A stretch of DNA of 64,000 nucleotides from Bacteroidota bacterium (GTDB taxonomy: Bacteria; Bacteroidota; Bacteroidia; UKL13-3): assembly GCA_027484685.1 (NCBI GenBank), contig JAIXSO010000015.1, positions 1 through 64,000 of the forward strand, written 5' to 3'. The notes below the pieces were generated by a model, which saw only the letters and a program-made list of their open reading frames with translations, was not told where the DNA came from and made no database searches. Of this stretch, positions 8,970-17,790 are shown piece after piece; the first letter of the stretch is position 1; the number at the start of each line of letters is the position of its first letter. A program made the translations under genes and the position numbers.

Positions 8970-9266
8970 TTACCTTAAGTCAGCGGTTAAATTACCTTTT
9001 GCTTCATTATAATAAGTGTCAAATGGTGTATCTACATTACGGAATACATCAATATTGTAAATGCATTTAATTTCGAACAAAACACCTAAAATCATAACTA
9101 ATAATACTACAAAATACATGTATTTCATAAAGAATACAGTGTCTTTAACAAATGTTCCAACTTTTTTAGCCAATTTAACTCCTACTGATTGTTTTTCATT
9201 TTTAAAAACTGAACTGTATTGGTTGAATGAAATGGTGTTACCTTCGTTTTTAGTAAATGTGTTCAT
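8970..9266 (-). CDS. Small single-pass membrane protein, paralogue of the downstream gene
   Basis: A 98-residue protein with one hydrophobic segment (about 47-68) and a C-terminal tail 17 residues longer than its paralogue at 8387-8635. The two share MN-FT, a basic KLAKK-like stretch, the VFF.KYMYFVV membrane core, FE-K..Y-ID and DTPF. Each gene has its own promoter-like sequence and this one has its own terminator, so they look like a tandem duplication that kept separate expression. No known family is recognised. Confidence 0.7.
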   Translation of the reverse strand: MNTFTKNEGNTISFNQYSSVFKNEKQSVGVKLAKKVGTFVKDTVFFMKYMYFVVLLVMILGVLFEIKCIYNIDVFRNVDTPFDTYYNEAKGNLTADLR

Positions 9267-9312
9267 ACTCTTTTTGGTTTAAATGTTATTACTTATTGAC
9301 TGATTTCTTATT

Positions 9313-9320
9313 CAAACATA
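9313..9320 (-). promoter_or_regulatory. Putative -7 element for the 98-residue gene
   Basis: The minus strand reads TATGTTTG here, matching TANNTTTG, about 46 nt before the ATG. No convincing TTTG is seen 18 nt upstream. The rest of the gap 9267-9642 is AT-rich and holds only this element and the terminator at 9584-9621. Confidence 0.4.
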
Positions 9321-9583
9321 CGTTTATTTTATTTAAGTGGTTTAATTTTTATATTTATTTTTAACTATTTTATACAATTTGCAGATAATCAACCAAATAT
9401 TTTTTATTAAATCCTAAAAACAACAGCTCAAATAATATAAATAGCAGTTTAAATAAATAAAATGGCTTTCTAGAAACACTTTTTCAGCAGCTTGAATAAG
9501 TTTTCCGCAACTCAAATAAGAATGTAGATGGTTTTTTGATTGGGGGTTTTAGTTGAATTATACATATTTTGAATTATTTTATA

Positions 9584-9621
9584 CTAAAAAAAGCCGTTTA
9601 GAGTTTACTCTAAACGGCTTT
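9584..9621 (-). terminator. Terminator of the DUF1501/DUF1800 operon
   Basis: Near-perfect arms AAAGCCGTTTAGAG (9590-9603) and CTCTAAACGGCTTT (9608-9621) with a T run on the minus strand. A run of A on the other side could let it work in both directions. Confidence 0.85.
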
Positions 9622-9642
9622 AAAAAAGTTCTAATACTTATG

Positions 9643-11223
9643 TTATTTGGCTACAATAAGTGTTTTCATTAATTGTGAAGCATCTTGTTGAACTTGGTAA
9701 TAATAAGTGCCATTTTTTAAACTTTCGGTGTTTAAAATTACTTCATGTGTTCCTTTAATATAATCATTTTCGGCTATGGTAAGTATTTCTCTACCTATGT
9801 TATCATACAAACGTATTTTTACATAACCACCACTACACGAGAACTTAATGGTAGTTTGGGTGCTAGCAGGATTAGGATAATTTTCTAAAATACCAATTTT
9901 AGCTTCAGTTGCATTAGTTACGCTTGAACTACCGTTTGCTATAATATCTAACAATGGAAATGTTTTATTAAGCAACATGGGGCTTAATTCGCTATCGCTT
10001 ACATTAAACCAATATTTTAAAATACTGGCGTAAACCGATCTGAAATCAACTTGCATTGGAACATTATCGTTGACAGTTACCGTACTCGGAATAATTGGAT
10101 TATTACCAGTAATTCCTGGTTTTACATTTTTACCAAATATAAATAGTGGTGCAGCAGCTCCATGGTCGGTGCCTAAACTGTCGTTCGATTTAATTCTACG
10201 TCCAAATTCCGAAAAGGTCATTCCCAATACACGGTCATCAACGGCTAGTTTTTTCAAATCATCTTGAAATGCATTTACCGCTTGCGATATTTTTTGCATC
10301 AAGTTGGCATGTATACCACTTTCAGTTGAGCTTGCATCGGTTTGACCTGCATGTGTATCAAAACCACCCAAACTAACCATATATACTTGGGTTTTTAAGC
10401 CTCCGGCAATTAATTGTGCCACAATTTTTAATTGGTCAGCAAGGCTATTGGTTCCCGCAGTTGGATATAAAGTTGATAAATTGGTGGCTTTATCTGCTGC
10501 GGCTTTTATGGTTCCGCTGTATTGTTGTGTTTGCTGAGCAACTAATCTTACATAAGTTAATTCGTGGCCGGCCGGAGTATTTGGCGCAGTATCAACCGTG
10601 CCGTTTACAAATTGATAAAACGAAGTTGGGTCGGTAATTGACATACCTAAACTGGCTTGATGGCCTTGCAATGCTGGCGAAACCAAAGCTCCAATTTGAA
10701 TAGCAGGTGGGTCAGGATAATTGGTGTTGGGATAATTGGTTGGAAACCCATCAAATTTGGTTTCTAAATATCTTCCCATCCAACCTGTTTCTTCATTTAC
10801 GTTGCTATCGCTTCCTGTTAGCCAAATATCGGTTGCTCTAAAATGTGAAAAGTTAGGGTCAGGATAACCTACACTTTGAACAATATTTACCAAGCCATTA
10901 TCGTATAGGTTGCGCACTTCACTCAGGCTTGGGTGCAGACCAGTAGCTTGCGTTCCAGTTAAAGCCAATATTTTATTTTGTTGTATTAAAATATTTTGCC
11001 TTGCTACAACTAGTTTACTGTATTGGTCAATTGGAATAACGGTATTTAATCCATCGTTACCACCATTTAACTGAATTAAAACCAAAACACGATCTTCGGC
11101 TCCTGCTTTACCTAAATATTGTACAATTGGGTTGTCGGCCAAAGTTTGAATTGGGAAACCATTAATAAATAATGGCAATGCACTTGCAGTAATTGCTTTT
11201 TGTAAAAAATCTCTTCTTTTCAT
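9643..11223 (-). CDS. DUF1501 secreted protein with T9SS sorting domain
   Basis: A 526-residue exported protein of the DUF1501 family (sulfatase-like fold, function unproven). It begins with RRDFLQKA followed by a hydrophobic stretch, as in a Tat signal. The family core includes LIQLNGGNDGLNTVIP, LHPSL, GYPDPNFSHFRATDIW, SLGGFDTHAGQ, FSEFGRRIKSNDSLGTDHG and the C-terminal ILKYWFNV. Residues from about 446 form a type A T9SS sorting domain (NYPNPASTQTTIKF...LIVAK). It sits 12 nt downstream of the DUF1800 gene, and these two families are usually found together in this phylum. Location is probably the cell surface. The molecular role is unknown. Confidence 0.88.
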   Translation of the reverse strand: MKRRDFLQKAITASALPLFINGFPIQTLADNPIVQYLGKAGAEDRVLVLIQLNGGNDGLNTVIPIDQYSKLVVARQNILIQQNKILALTGTQATGLHPSLSEVRNLYDNGLVNIVQSVGYPDPNFSHFRATDIWLTGSDSNVNEETGWMGRYLETKFDGFPTNYPNTNYPDPPAIQIGALVSPALQGHQASLGMSITDPTSFYQFVNGTVDTAPNTPAGHELTYVRLVAQQTQQYSGTIKAAADKATNLSTLYPTAGTNSLADQLKIVAQLIAGGLKTQVYMVSLGGFDTHAGQTDASSTESGIHANLMQKISQAVNAFQDDLKKLAVDDRVLGMTFSEFGRRIKSNDSLGTDHGAAAPLFIFGKNVKPGITGNNPIIPSTVTVNDNVPMQVDFRSVYASILKYWFNVSDSELSPMLLNKTFPLLDIIANGSSSVTNATEAKIGILENYPNPASTQTTIKFSCSGGYVKIRLYDNIGREILTIAENDYIKGTHEVILNTESLKNGTYYYQVQQDASQLMKTLIVAK

Positions 11224-11235
11224 AACAATGGCATT

Positions 11236-12945
11236 TTAAATTAATTGAAACTCGGCTAAACCCATTAAATATTTAAACAATCCTTGTAACCTGCTGTAAA
11301 CAGCTTGTTTTTTAGCAGTATCGGTTGGTGCTTGTATGTAGGCAATCCAAGCATCAGTCCAATAATAGTCGCTAGCTTGGCCCGAAAGTAAAAAGGCTGT
11401 TTTAAGTTGTGTTTTGCTATTTGTTGAAATATCAACGGCATAAAGTAAATTTACTGCTTGGTTTATTAATTCGTTTGGATCTTCTGGTGTTGAAAATTGA
11501 CTAACAAAAGCTATTGGGTCAAGTATTAACTTAAATCCTTGGCGATTAAATCCAACATAAATTAATCCATCGCAAACCTGATTACGTTTTGGCAATGAAT
11601 CTGAATTTATCCATAGCTCATAAAACTGAGGTGATTGCCAATAGGCTGGCCAACCAGCCACATTAGGAGCATCGCCAATATCTTGCCCAAAAGCTAATCC
11701 TAATTGTTGAATATAACTTAAATGAGTATAAGTTTGAGATACATTACTAGGGTCGGGGAGTTGTAAATTAAAAGTACGGGCTATTCCTACTAAATGGTCA
11801 GTAGGTGGTTTTATAACACAACCCATATTTAAAGCATCGTAAAAATGTTCACTTTTTAGTAAAGTATCCATTACTGTTTTTATGTTATAGCCGCTATTTC
11901 TAAAAATGGTTGCTAAAGGCACAATTACATTTGTTTCTACATTATCATCAATTATATAATAAACAAAAAAGCGGTAAATTTTTCGGCAAATATATTTTGC
12001 TACTTCTTCATGATTAAAAATCATGGTAATTAAATCATCCAACTCAGTAGCGCCAGCAGAACCAGTTTTTCCTGTTATAATGGTATTGTTATAAAACGAT
12101 GAAAACTGTTTGTTGGTAGTATCGTGTTTGGTTGAATCAAAATACGAAGTGTAGCCAACCCTATTATTGCGCCAGCCTGTCATTACTTTTGCCGCTGCCT
12201 TTACATCGTCTTCGGTGTAATGATTGGCTAAATCTTTTCCTACAGTGAATAGTTCTTGCAGCTCACGTCCAAAGTTTTCATCAGGAGCAGTTTTAGTATT
12301 TTTTTCACCATTTAAATATACCAACATGGCACAATCAGTAGCTACCAAACGAGTTAAAGTTTTAAAATTGCCCAAACAGTTTTGGCGCAACATTTTATGG
12401 TGGTCGTAAGTAAACCTGGCTGATTGAATTACATTACTTTCGGTAGCAAAATGATTGTGCCAAAAAAGAGTCATTTTCTCTTTAATAGTTCTGTCTTGAT
12501 TAATCATTAAGCCCATCCACCAGGCTTTAAACGAGGTTCTGCGTGCTGCACTAAGCAGTGGATTTTCGTTGGCATTTACCCAAGTTTGTCCTAAAGGTAC
12601 ATCGGCATCTGGCAAATTTGTGTTAGCACTATAAAAATTTAAAGGTGGCGCAGGGTCTGTGGTTGATATATTTAAAATAGCATCCACAGCTTGAACCATG
12701 GTTTTGGTTTTAAAAAAATCAATATCTGCCTTCGATACGCCAAATAAAGTTCTTCGGCATAAATGTTTTATTTCGGTTTCAGTCCATGCGCCTTGATATG
12801 GGCTAATGCCACTACTGGTTTTCCTTAAACTGGTTGGAACCTTGGTGTTTGAAGGGTCCTTGTAAGGATAAACAGGTAACTCTTTTTCGGTTAAGGCTTC
12901 AGAAGCCAAGTTTTGAAAAAACTGCTTTCTATTAATTGTTGCCAT
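11236..12945 (-). CDS. DUF1800 family protein
   Basis: A 569-residue DUF1800 protein. Recognisable pieces are HLCRRTLFGVSKADI near residue 60, MTLFWHNHFATE, GRELQELFTVGKDLANHYTEDDVKAAAKVMTGWR, and VAGWPAYWQSPQFYELW. There is no classical signal peptide at the N-terminus, which starts INRKQFFQNLASEALTEKE. The gene is immediately upstream of DUF1501, with 12 nt between, and downstream of a small T9SS cargo gene, so the three probably form an operon. The biochemical function of the family is not established. Confidence 0.88.
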   Translation of the reverse strand: MATINRKQFFQNLASEALTEKELPVYPYKDPSNTKVPTSLRKTSSGISPYQGAWTETEIKHLCRRTLFGVSKADIDFFKTKTMVQAVDAILNISTTDPAPPLNFYSANTNLPDADVPLGQTWVNANENPLLSAARRTSFKAWWMGLMINQDRTIKEKMTLFWHNHFATESNVIQSARFTYDHHKMLRQNCLGNFKTLTRLVATDCAMLVYLNGEKNTKTAPDENFGRELQELFTVGKDLANHYTEDDVKAAAKVMTGWRNNRVGYTSYFDSTKHDTTNKQFSSFYNNTIITGKTGSAGATELDDLITMIFNHEEVAKYICRKIYRFFVYYIIDDNVETNVIVPLATIFRNSGYNIKTVMDTLLKSEHFYDALNMGCVIKPPTDHLVGIARTFNLQLPDPSNVSQTYTHLSYIQQLGLAFGQDIGDAPNVAGWPAYWQSPQFYELWINSDSLPKRNQVCDGLIYVGFNRQGFKLILDPIAFVSQFSTPEDPNELINQAVNLLYAVDISTNSKTQLKTAFLLSGQASDYYWTDAWIAYIQAPTDTAKKQAVYSRLQGLFKYLMGLAEFQLI

Positions 12946-13022
12946 AAAATATTGTGATGATTTAAAAATTACGGAAGTCGGACTCTTAAAAACCTAAAAG
13001 GTTTAATTATTGAATTGTAAAA

Positions 13023-13775
13023 TTATTCTACTACAATTTTTTGTTCAAATTGGCTGTTTTCGTGGTTAATTTTAACCAAATAAATGCCTTTAGCCAATTG
13101 CTCGGTATTGATGGTGTTTTTATTTAAGCCAAAATTTAGATCAAATTGTTGGTTAAAAACTTCTTTGCCTTGCATACTGAATAATTGAACAGTACAATTT
13201 GCTGCATCATTATTCCAAACTTCAAAATTTAGTTGGTTATTGGTAATTGGGTTTGGAAAAATTTTATAACTAGCATCTTTTACATTATTAGTATTATTAA
13301 TACCTACGCCACTTTCAACAGTTACTGTATAATTATACATGGTATCGTAAATGGTTTGCGTTAAGCTAAGTGCAGAGGCTCTTATTTTTAAAATTATTTG
13401 TAACGGATAAGTTCCTTTTTGGGTTGGTGTACCTGTAACGTTGGCGCAGCCATTGGTGCCTCCGGCAATGGTACAAGTGCTAGAATTACATTTATAGCTC
13501 ATGCCATTTGGAATACCAATTATTTTAAAAATGGTAAACGAATCAATAGTGGCACTAACCTCGCCTAATACTGGCACTGTTACGGTAGTATCTTTGGTTA
13601 CGTAAAATTGTAAAACTTCGCTGTATGCTTGGCCAACTTTAGCTGCAGGTAAAGTTAATGGATAAACGCCTGTGGTTTTAATACTTGGGTCAGGCGTGCA
13701 TTGTGCATTAACTGTTAAATGAATGGTGCTAAGGCAAATAAATGCCATCAATATTTTGTAAAAATGTTTTTTCAT
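13023..13775 (-). CDS. Secreted protein with T9SS sorting domain
   Basis: A 250-residue exported protein. The N-terminal signal peptide ends near TVNAQC. The middle part contains VYPLTLPAAKVGQAYSE, a putative-Ig/cadherin-like opening often seen in surface proteins, with a Cys pair in YKCNSSTCTIAGG. The C-terminus from about residue 170 is a type A sorting domain (YKIFPNPITNNQLNFEV ... IVVE). It is the first gene of the unit with DUF1800 and DUF1501; 77 nt separate it from DUF1800. The function is unknown and may be structural or adhesive. Confidence 0.75.
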   Translation of the reverse strand: MKKHFYKILMAFICLSTIHLTVNAQCTPDPSIKTTGVYPLTLPAAKVGQAYSEVLQFYVTKDTTVTVPVLGEVSATIDSFTIFKIIGIPNGMSYKCNSSTCTIAGGTNGCANVTGTPTQKGTYPLQIILKIRASALSLTQTIYDTMYNYTVTVESGVGINNTNNVKDASYKIFPNPITNNQLNFEVWNNDAANCTVQLFSMQGKEVFNQQFDLNFGLNKNTINTEQLAKGIYLVKINHENSQFEQKIVVE

Positions 13776-13797
13776 GTTTTAATGGATTAAGTATATT

Positions 13798-13805
13798 CAA
13801 ATGTA
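13798..13805 (-). promoter_or_regulatory. -7 element of the T9SS/DUF1800/DUF1501 operon
   Basis: The minus strand reads TACATTTG, an exact TANNTTTG match, 22 nt before the ATG at 13775. The -33 position is T-rich (TTTT) without a clean TTTG. Confidence 0.5.
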
Positions 13806-14011
13806 TCAAAAAAAATGATTTTTAAAAGAAGGTGTTTTTCATGAGGGAATAATTTAATATAGCACCAACTTATTTGAAATATACAGTCCTTAGTATGGAA
13901 TTGTAATTACCTTTAAGTTTATTATGGTAATTGTGGTAAATATGATGATTGCTTTTGTTGTAAGCATTAGCCACAGGTGGACGTTCAATGTAATTAATAT
14001 TTGCAATTTAA

Positions 14012-14127
14012 GACCTTGAAAAGGTCAAATATTTATAGCAATTAAAATTGATTTGTTGGTGCGACCTCGTAGGGGTCGAATGTTTTATGGAAAATGGTTT
14101 CTATAAACATATGACTCCTTTGGAGTC
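14012..14127. repeat. Three palindromes spaced about 50 bp apart
   Basis: GACCTTGAAAAGGTC (14012-14026), CGACCTCGTAGGGGTCG (14062-14078) and GACTCCTTTGGAGTC (14113-14127) are three short hairpins of related GACC/GACTCC type. Start-to-start distances are 50 and 51 bp. The spacers are AT-rich with some mutual similarity (ATTTATAGCAA against GTTTTATGGAAA). They occupy most of the otherwise geneless gap 13776-14299. From memory, similar palindromic units are scattered in other Bacteroidota genomes, but I cannot check that here. Confidence 0.65.
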
Positions 14128-14242
14128 TTTTCCTTAACTTAATGACATTAGAAGTGCGATAGTGTAATGTAATTAAAAGAATAAAAGTTTTAAAAATTAA
14201 CCGATAGAAATTGCTATTTAAAATTACTGGTTTTATAAAGAC

Positions 14243-14271
14243 TTTGTATTTTTTTATAAAAACTACCTTTA
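14243..14271 (+). promoter_or_regulatory. Putative promoter of the phosphatase gene
   Basis: TTTG (14243-14246), 17 nt, then TACCTTTA (14264-14271), one base off TANNTTTG, 28 nt before the ATG at 14300. Confidence 0.5.
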
Positions 14272-14299
14272 TAATTTTATAAATGTTTTATTTGTAATT

Positions 14300-14785
14300 A
14301 TGATTTCGGTATTGTTTGTATGTTTAGGAAATATTTGTCGTTCGCCTTTGGCCGAAGCTTTGTTTATGAATCATGTAGATAAACAGGGTTTAAACCATTT
14401 GTTTACAGCTGATTCTGCCGGAACTGCATCGTACCATTTAGGCGAACTGCCCGATAAAAGAACTCGAGCAATGGCTTTAAAAGTGAGCAATTTAAATTTA
14501 ACTCATAAAGCCCGCCAGTTTAAGGCATCCGATTTTTTAAATTTTGATTATATAGTGGCTATGGATAAGTCTAATTATCAAAATATAATGAAGTTAAGGC
14601 CCGAAAATGCTAAAGCGCAAGTGGTTTTAATGAGGCATTTTGATAGCATGATTCAAAACGAAGATGCCATTCCTGACCCATATTACGGTACTGATGATGA
14701 TTTTAAAGAGGTGCATTATATGCTTGATGATTGCACGCAAAATTTTATAAAAAAAATATTGGCAAAATCAAACACTACCAATTAA
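14300..14785 (+). CDS. Low-molecular-weight protein-tyrosine phosphatase
   Basis: A 161-residue LMW phosphatase. The P-loop VCLGNICRS gives nucleophile Cys8 and Arg14 (CX5R). The general-acid loop is IPDPYYG near residue 130, and SAGTASYHLGELPDKRT is a conserved family stretch. Such enzymes dephosphorylate protein tyrosines, for example on capsule kinases, or act on low-molecular-weight phosphoesters; no kinase or capsule gene is nearby. The next gene begins about 80 nt downstream and may have its own promoter. Confidence 0.9.
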   Translation: MISVLFVCLGNICRSPLAEALFMNHVDKQGLNHLFTADSAGTASYHLGELPDKRTRAMALKVSNLNLTHKARQFKASDFLNFDYIVAMDKSNYQNIMKLRPENAKAQVVLMRHFDSMIQNEDAIPDPYYGTDDDFKEVHYMLDDCTQNFIKKILAKSNTTN

Positions 14786-14824
14786 GTTTATTATTTTTCA
14801 AAATAATATTACTGCTTCACCAAC

Positions 14825-14858
14825 TTTGGTGTATTTATAAAAACAAAAAATACATTTG
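14825..14858 (+). promoter_or_regulatory. Putative promoter of the LytS-type kinase gene
   Basis: TTTG (14825-14828), 22 nt, then TACATTTG (14851-14858). The -7 element ends four bases before GTG 14863. If real, it excludes the upstream TTG start of the kinase and implies a very short leader. Confidence 0.4.
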
Positions 14859-14862
14859 TAAA

Positions 14863-17787
14863 GTGCCGAGTTTATTACACCACAGGTTTATCATCCTGCC
14901 ATTAGTTGTTATTTTTATTAGTTTGGTAAATAGCCAAACTAAGGCACAAAATCCTGCATTTATTTCGCTAGCCAACGAAAATGTAATTCCTACCAAACAA
15001 GTGTATGATTTGTTTTTAGATAAATCGGGTTGTGTTTGGATAGGGCATAATAAAGGTATTAATCGCTACTCGGGTTACACTAGCAAGTATTTTACTCATC
15101 CATTAATGAATAGTTTTGAGTTGTCAAATATTTTGCAGGATGATAATGGTACTATTTGGTGCTCAAATTTTGTAGGGCAAATATTTTATATTAAAAACGA
15201 TCAAATAAATCTTTTAAATAAAGAAAAATCGTATAATTTTTTCAATAGGGCTGGTTTAACTTATGGAGATAAAAAAATATATTTTGTAGAAAATAACGAT
15301 TTACTAGATGTAGATATAAACACCTTTAAAATAGAAAGACGACAATTTAAAAATATCAATCAAATTTATTCGTATTGTTATATGCCCAACTTAGGCTTAT
15401 TGCTTTATACTGATAGGGGTATGTTTAAGTTTGTAAATAATAAATTAGAACTATATAGCAATTGTTATGATGCTAAAAAACTGCTCTTAATAAAAGCAGT
15501 TGGTAATGATGTTTTGGGAGTAGATTTTGTAAGAAGAATGGTTTATAAACTAGTGGGTAATAGTTGGGAGTTTTGCATCAGTTCCGATCAAACCAACTCA
15601 GACATTACTACTGTTACCAAGCTTAAACATAATTTTTATACCAATACCTATAATGGAATACTTCAGTTTAATTCAAAAACCCAAAAGGTTACTCATTTTT
15701 TAAAAGGTTATGGCGTTAGTGACGAAATTTTAGATAACGAAGGTAATATTTGGGTTAGCACTTTATACAATGGGGTGCTTATAATTCCTGAAGATAACAA
15801 TATAAAAAAGTTATTACCCAATAATGAAAATATTACCGCTGTATGCATGATAGATGATAAAAACCAAATAGCATTAGGAACAAAAAATGGAAAGATATTT
15901 ATAGTAGATAAAACCAATTTAGAGGTAATAAAGGAAATATCGCTTAGCGAAATAAAAAACATTGAAAACATTTATTACAACAAAAAGGCCAATCAACTTA
16001 ATATATCTACACTTAAGCATACAGTTTTAAATTTAAGCAATTACCAACTTACTGTTACAAGCGAAATTCATAATGCTAAAAGTATAGTTAATGCAGGTAA
16101 TCAGTATGTTTTTGTTAATTCTGGGACTTTATCGGTAATAAATAATAATTTTAGTAATTTTAAGAAGAATCAATCGAAGTGGCCAAGTTTAATTAAAAAT
16201 CAGGTTTCAAAAAAAAGGTGGGATATTTTAAGCAACGAAAGGTTTTTTAGGGTAGTTAGGTTTGAAAAGCGAAGGTTGTTTTTGGCCTCAAGTGCTAATA
16301 ATATTTATTGGTTTAATAACGATACATTGGGCACTATTAAATACAAAAACAATAGCATTTCAGCTAAGAATATGTTTTGTTTTAACAATGTAGTGTATGC
16401 ATCTCAAAATAATAAAGGTTTATACATTATAAACGATAGCAATCAGGTAGAATTATATGATACCTTACCATTTAAATCCATCAGCAGTTTTTGTGTAAGC
16501 GGAAATAACTTAATGCTTAATACTAATTTAGGTTTGTTTAGCTTTAACTTAAAAACACATGAAGTGCAAAATATTTCAGATAAATACAATTTAACTACTC
16601 AGTCGTTTGATTTAATTTTAGGAGATAATGATTATATTTATGCTACTGAAGCCAATTCTATTATTAGGTTAAATAACACTTTTAGTCGTATTTCTAATTA
16701 CAAAATACCAATTAAAATAACCAAAATTTTGGTCAATAATGTGGAGAGTAAATCAATAGCTAAATTGGACCATACTGAAAACAATATTTCTATTTATTTT
16801 GATGTAATAAGCTATAAAATACCACGAAATGTTATTATAAAATACAGGCTAAAAACTAATGACGATTGGAAAGAAATTAATGCACAACAAGGTAATATAA
16901 ACATTAGTTTATTACCAGCAGGAAATTATCATTTGCAAATGGAAGTAGCCAATTACCAAGGTGTAAGTCCTGTAGCCATTGATTTTGAAATTAAACAGCC
17001 ATACTATCGTTCTTGGTGGTTTATAGCTTTAATAATTTTGTTAAGTTCAGGTTTGGTTATGGCAGTTATGTATATACGTATTCAAAATATTAGGTATAAA
17101 AATAAGTTGTTGCTCGAAAAAATTATGCTTGAAAAAGATTTGCGTCAATCGCTTTTAACAAGTATACGAACACAAATGAATCCGCATTTTATTTTTAATG
17201 CTTTAAATACCATACATAGTTTTATATATACCAACGATAAAAAAAATGCATCGGAATATTTGGTTAAATTTAGTGATTTAACCCGTTTGGTTTTAGAGAT
17301 GAGCGAAAAAGAATCTGTATCTTTAAAAGAAGAAATTCAAGCATTGGAATTATACTTAAGTTTAGAAAATGTAAGGTTTAACGAAATGTTAGAGTATAAT
17401 TTTATTATAGACTCAGCCATAGTAAAAGATTATATTAGAATTCCTCCAATGATTATTCAGCCTTATGTTGAAAATGCCATAAAACATGGCCTTTTGCATA
17501 AAAAGAATGATAAGAAAATATCTATATATTTTACTTTAAATAAGCAAGTATTAATTATTACTATTGAAGATAATGGTATAGGCCGATATAAAAGTAATGA
17601 AATAAATAAAAGCCGTAGCAAAACACATAAATCCTTTTCTACACAAGCCAATAAAAAGAGAATTGAAATATTGAACCAAGATAAAGATAAACTGAAAACA
17701 GGCGTTGAAATTATTGATTTATATGATGAACAAAAACGCCCTTTAGGAACCCGAGTTATAATTGAAGTACCAGTAGTAATAGTATAA
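14863..17787 (+). CDS. Propeller-type sensor histidine kinase, LytS class
   Basis: About 974 residues from GTG 14863; an in-frame TTG at 14731 would add 44 residues and overlap the phosphatase gene. No ATG precedes the signal peptide (RFIILPLVVIFISLVNSQTKAQ), so the start is non-ATG either way. After it come two-component-regulator propeller repeats (e.g. VYDLFLDKSGCVWIGHNKGI), a Y_Y_Y-like beta domain, a membrane segment (WWFIALIILLSSGLVMAVMYI) and a LytS-type kinase. QMNPHFIFNALNTIHSF holds the phospho-histidine, IIQPYVENAIKHG is the N box and IEDNGIG the G box. A periplasmic propeller would sense a signal and phosphorylate the LytTR regulator encoded 3 nt downstream. Ligand unknown. Confidence 0.85.
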   Translation: MPSLLHHRFIILPLVVIFISLVNSQTKAQNPAFISLANENVIPTKQVYDLFLDKSGCVWIGHNKGINRYSGYTSKYFTHPLMNSFELSNILQDDNGTIWCSNFVGQIFYIKNDQINLLNKEKSYNFFNRAGLTYGDKKIYFVENNDLLDVDINTFKIERRQFKNINQIYSYCYMPNLGLLLYTDRGMFKFVNNKLELYSNCYDAKKLLLIKAVGNDVLGVDFVRRMVYKLVGNSWEFCISSDQTNSDITTVTKLKHNFYTNTYNGILQFNSKTQKVTHFLKGYGVSDEILDNEGNIWVSTLYNGVLIIPEDNNIKKLLPNNENITAVCMIDDKNQIALGTKNGKIFIVDKTNLEVIKEISLSEIKNIENIYYNKKANQLNISTLKHTVLNLSNYQLTVTSEIHNAKSIVNAGNQYVFVNSGTLSVINNNFSNFKKNQSKWPSLIKNQVSKKRWDILSNERFFRVVRFEKRRLFLASSANNIYWFNNDTLGTIKYKNNSISAKNMFCFNNVVYASQNNKGLYIINDSNQVELYDTLPFKSISSFCVSGNNLMLNTNLGLFSFNLKTHEVQNISDKYNLTTQSFDLILGDNDYIYATEANSIIRLNNTFSRISNYKIPIKITKILVNNVESKSIAKLDHTENNISIYFDVISYKIPRNVIIKYRLKTNDDWKEINAQQGNINISLLPAGNYHLQMEVANYQGVSPVAIDFEIKQPYYRSWWFIALIILLSSGLVMAVMYIRIQNIRYKNKLLLEKIMLEKDLRQSLLTSIRTQMNPHFIFNALNTIHSFIYTNDKKNASEYLVKFSDLTRLVLEMSEKESVSLKEEIQALELYLSLENVRFNEMLEYNFIIDSAIVKDYIRIPPMIIQPYVENAIKHGLLHKKNDKKISIYFTLNKQVLIITIEDNGIGRYKSNEINKSRSKTHKSFSTQANKKRIEILNQDKDKLKTGVEIIDLYDEQKRPLGTRVIIEVPVVIV

Positions 17788-17790
17788 AAC

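Noticed and set aside
14012-14127. CRISPR array
   Set aside because: Only three units, stems differ from each other, and there is no cas gene in the window.
14731-14862. TTG start for the LytS-type kinase
   Set aside because: It overlaps the phosphatase gene and places a lysine-rich stretch before the signal peptide; GTG 14863 is better, though not proven.
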